Below are positions 15,010-15,447 of a stretch of DNA of 15,447 bases, in pieces. The notes under the pieces were generated by a model, which had not been told where the DNA came from, searched no databases, and saw only the letters and a program-made list of their open reading frames with translations. Origin of the DNA: an uncultured Lachnospiraceae bacterium (GTDB taxonomy: Bacteria; Bacillota; Clostridia; Lachnospirales; Lachnospiraceae). Each line of letters begins with the position of its first letter. Position 1 is the stretch's first letter. Where the stretch lies: assembly GCA_902803625.1 (NCBI GenBank), contig CADCQV010000075.1, forward strand, positions 1 through 15,447, in the 5' to 3' direction. The position numbers were made by a program, and so were the translations under genes.

Positions 15010-15447
15010 ACCAGATCCCAGCCAAGGAAGAATACTCCGAGAAACTCAAGGATACCAACAATGATCAGGCATATTTTCCCGACAAGGTTTGGTTTTTTGA
15101 TTTCAAACGGTGAAAGAAATCCGATACCGCAAAGAACGAGCAGGATCATATAGGAGATCTTACTATGAATCCTTCCCGAACCCTGGAGACAGAAGACGAT
15201 CGGAAGAAGAATAGCTATTGTAGTAACGGGAAGACCCTGGATGACCTTTCTTTTTTCGTCTGTCTGCTGCTGACGTTCCTCCTCATTAACATTAAAATAT
15301 GCAAGCCTGATAAGGGCTGTGAGGGCATAAAGAGCTCCGATCATGCCTGCTTCCATGCTTTTTCCGCTTATCATATATACAAATACCGCAGGCATCATAC
15401 CAAAGCCTACAAGATCGCTCAGTGAATCAATCTGGATCCCGAATTTC
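15006..15447 (-). CDS. pssA: CDP-diacylglycerol-serine O-phosphatidyltransferase, 5' end cut by window
   Basis: PssA makes phosphatidylserine from CDP-diacylglycerol and serine, supplying the substrate of Psd. Only the last 146 codons are inside the window; the frame stays open to the right edge. The first visible residues, FGIQIDSLSDLVGFGMMPA, contain the G-x3-D-x3-D end of the CDP-alcohol phosphatidyltransferase motif and the following FG-x-x-PA typical of PssA. Four or five hydrophobic helices follow, with RLAYFNV and KVIQGLPVTT as further PssA landmarks. The missing part should hold the DG-x2-AR start of the motif. The methionine at 15398 is internal, not the start. The gene ends in an ATGA overlap with psd. 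Confidence 0.92.
   Translation of the reverse strand, partial: KFGIQIDSLSDLVGFGMMPAVFVYMISGKSMEAGMIGALYALTALIRLAYFNVNEEERQQQTDEKRKVIQGLPVTTIAILLPIVFCLQGSGRIHSKISYMILLVLCGIGFLSPFEIKKPNLVGKICLIIVGILEFLGVFFLGWDLV

Overview
This window looks like a chromosomal segment from a Firmicute, most likely a Lachnospiraceae-type anaerobe (Butyrivibrio/Roseburia-like). That placement is an inference. It rests on AGGAGG ribosome binding sites, the 7TM-plus-GGDEF-like architecture, a type II (GGST) phosphatidylserine decarboxylase beside a Bacillus-type PssA, a lipoprotein-anchored DctP, and moderate GC content. I see no insertion sequences, integrases, CRISPR arrays, tRNA or rRNA genes, and no gene-free stretch longer than about 170 bases.

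Layout. (1) Positions 89-3262, + strand: a complete TRAP transporter operon in the order dctQ-dctM-dctP. It starts at a near-consensus sigma-A promoter (TTGACG, 17 bases, TATAAT) and ends at a 12-bp GC-rich hairpin terminator. (2) Positions 3291-9640, + strand: a five-gene, tightly packed cluster with its own extended -10 promoter. It encodes a 7TM protein with a degenerate GGDEF-like tail, a degenerate GNAT-like protein, a 948-residue charged/helical protein with several glycine/alanine-rich hydrophobic segments, a YbjN-like (secretion-chaperone-fold) protein, and a CorA-type divalent cation channel. This cluster is the part I cannot match to a described system and is the main point of interest. 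(3) Positions 9642-11217, - strand: a soluble chemoreceptor with two tandem, duplicated PAS domains and its own promoter. It converges on the CorA gene at a shared bidirectional terminator. (4) Positions 11219-15447, - strand: a membrane lipid and transport operon, read right to left as pssA (cut by the window edge), psd, a PAP2-type phosphatase, an ABCG-like ATPase with an N-terminal membrane module, and its ABC-2 permease.

How the genes work together. The TRAP proteins form one Na+- or H+-coupled importer, probably for an organic acid. In the lipid operon, PssA makes phosphatidylserine and Psd decarboxylates it to phosphatidylethanolamine. The PAP2 enzyme probably acts on a lipid phosphate, and the ABC pair may move a lipid or other hydrophobic substrate (inference from context). 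In the five-gene cluster, the overlapping stop/start codons between the first three genes imply coordinated synthesis. A large protein with buried hydrophobic segments next to a chaperone-like small protein suggests a membrane-inserting or secreted protein with a dedicated partner, but this is a hypothesis only.
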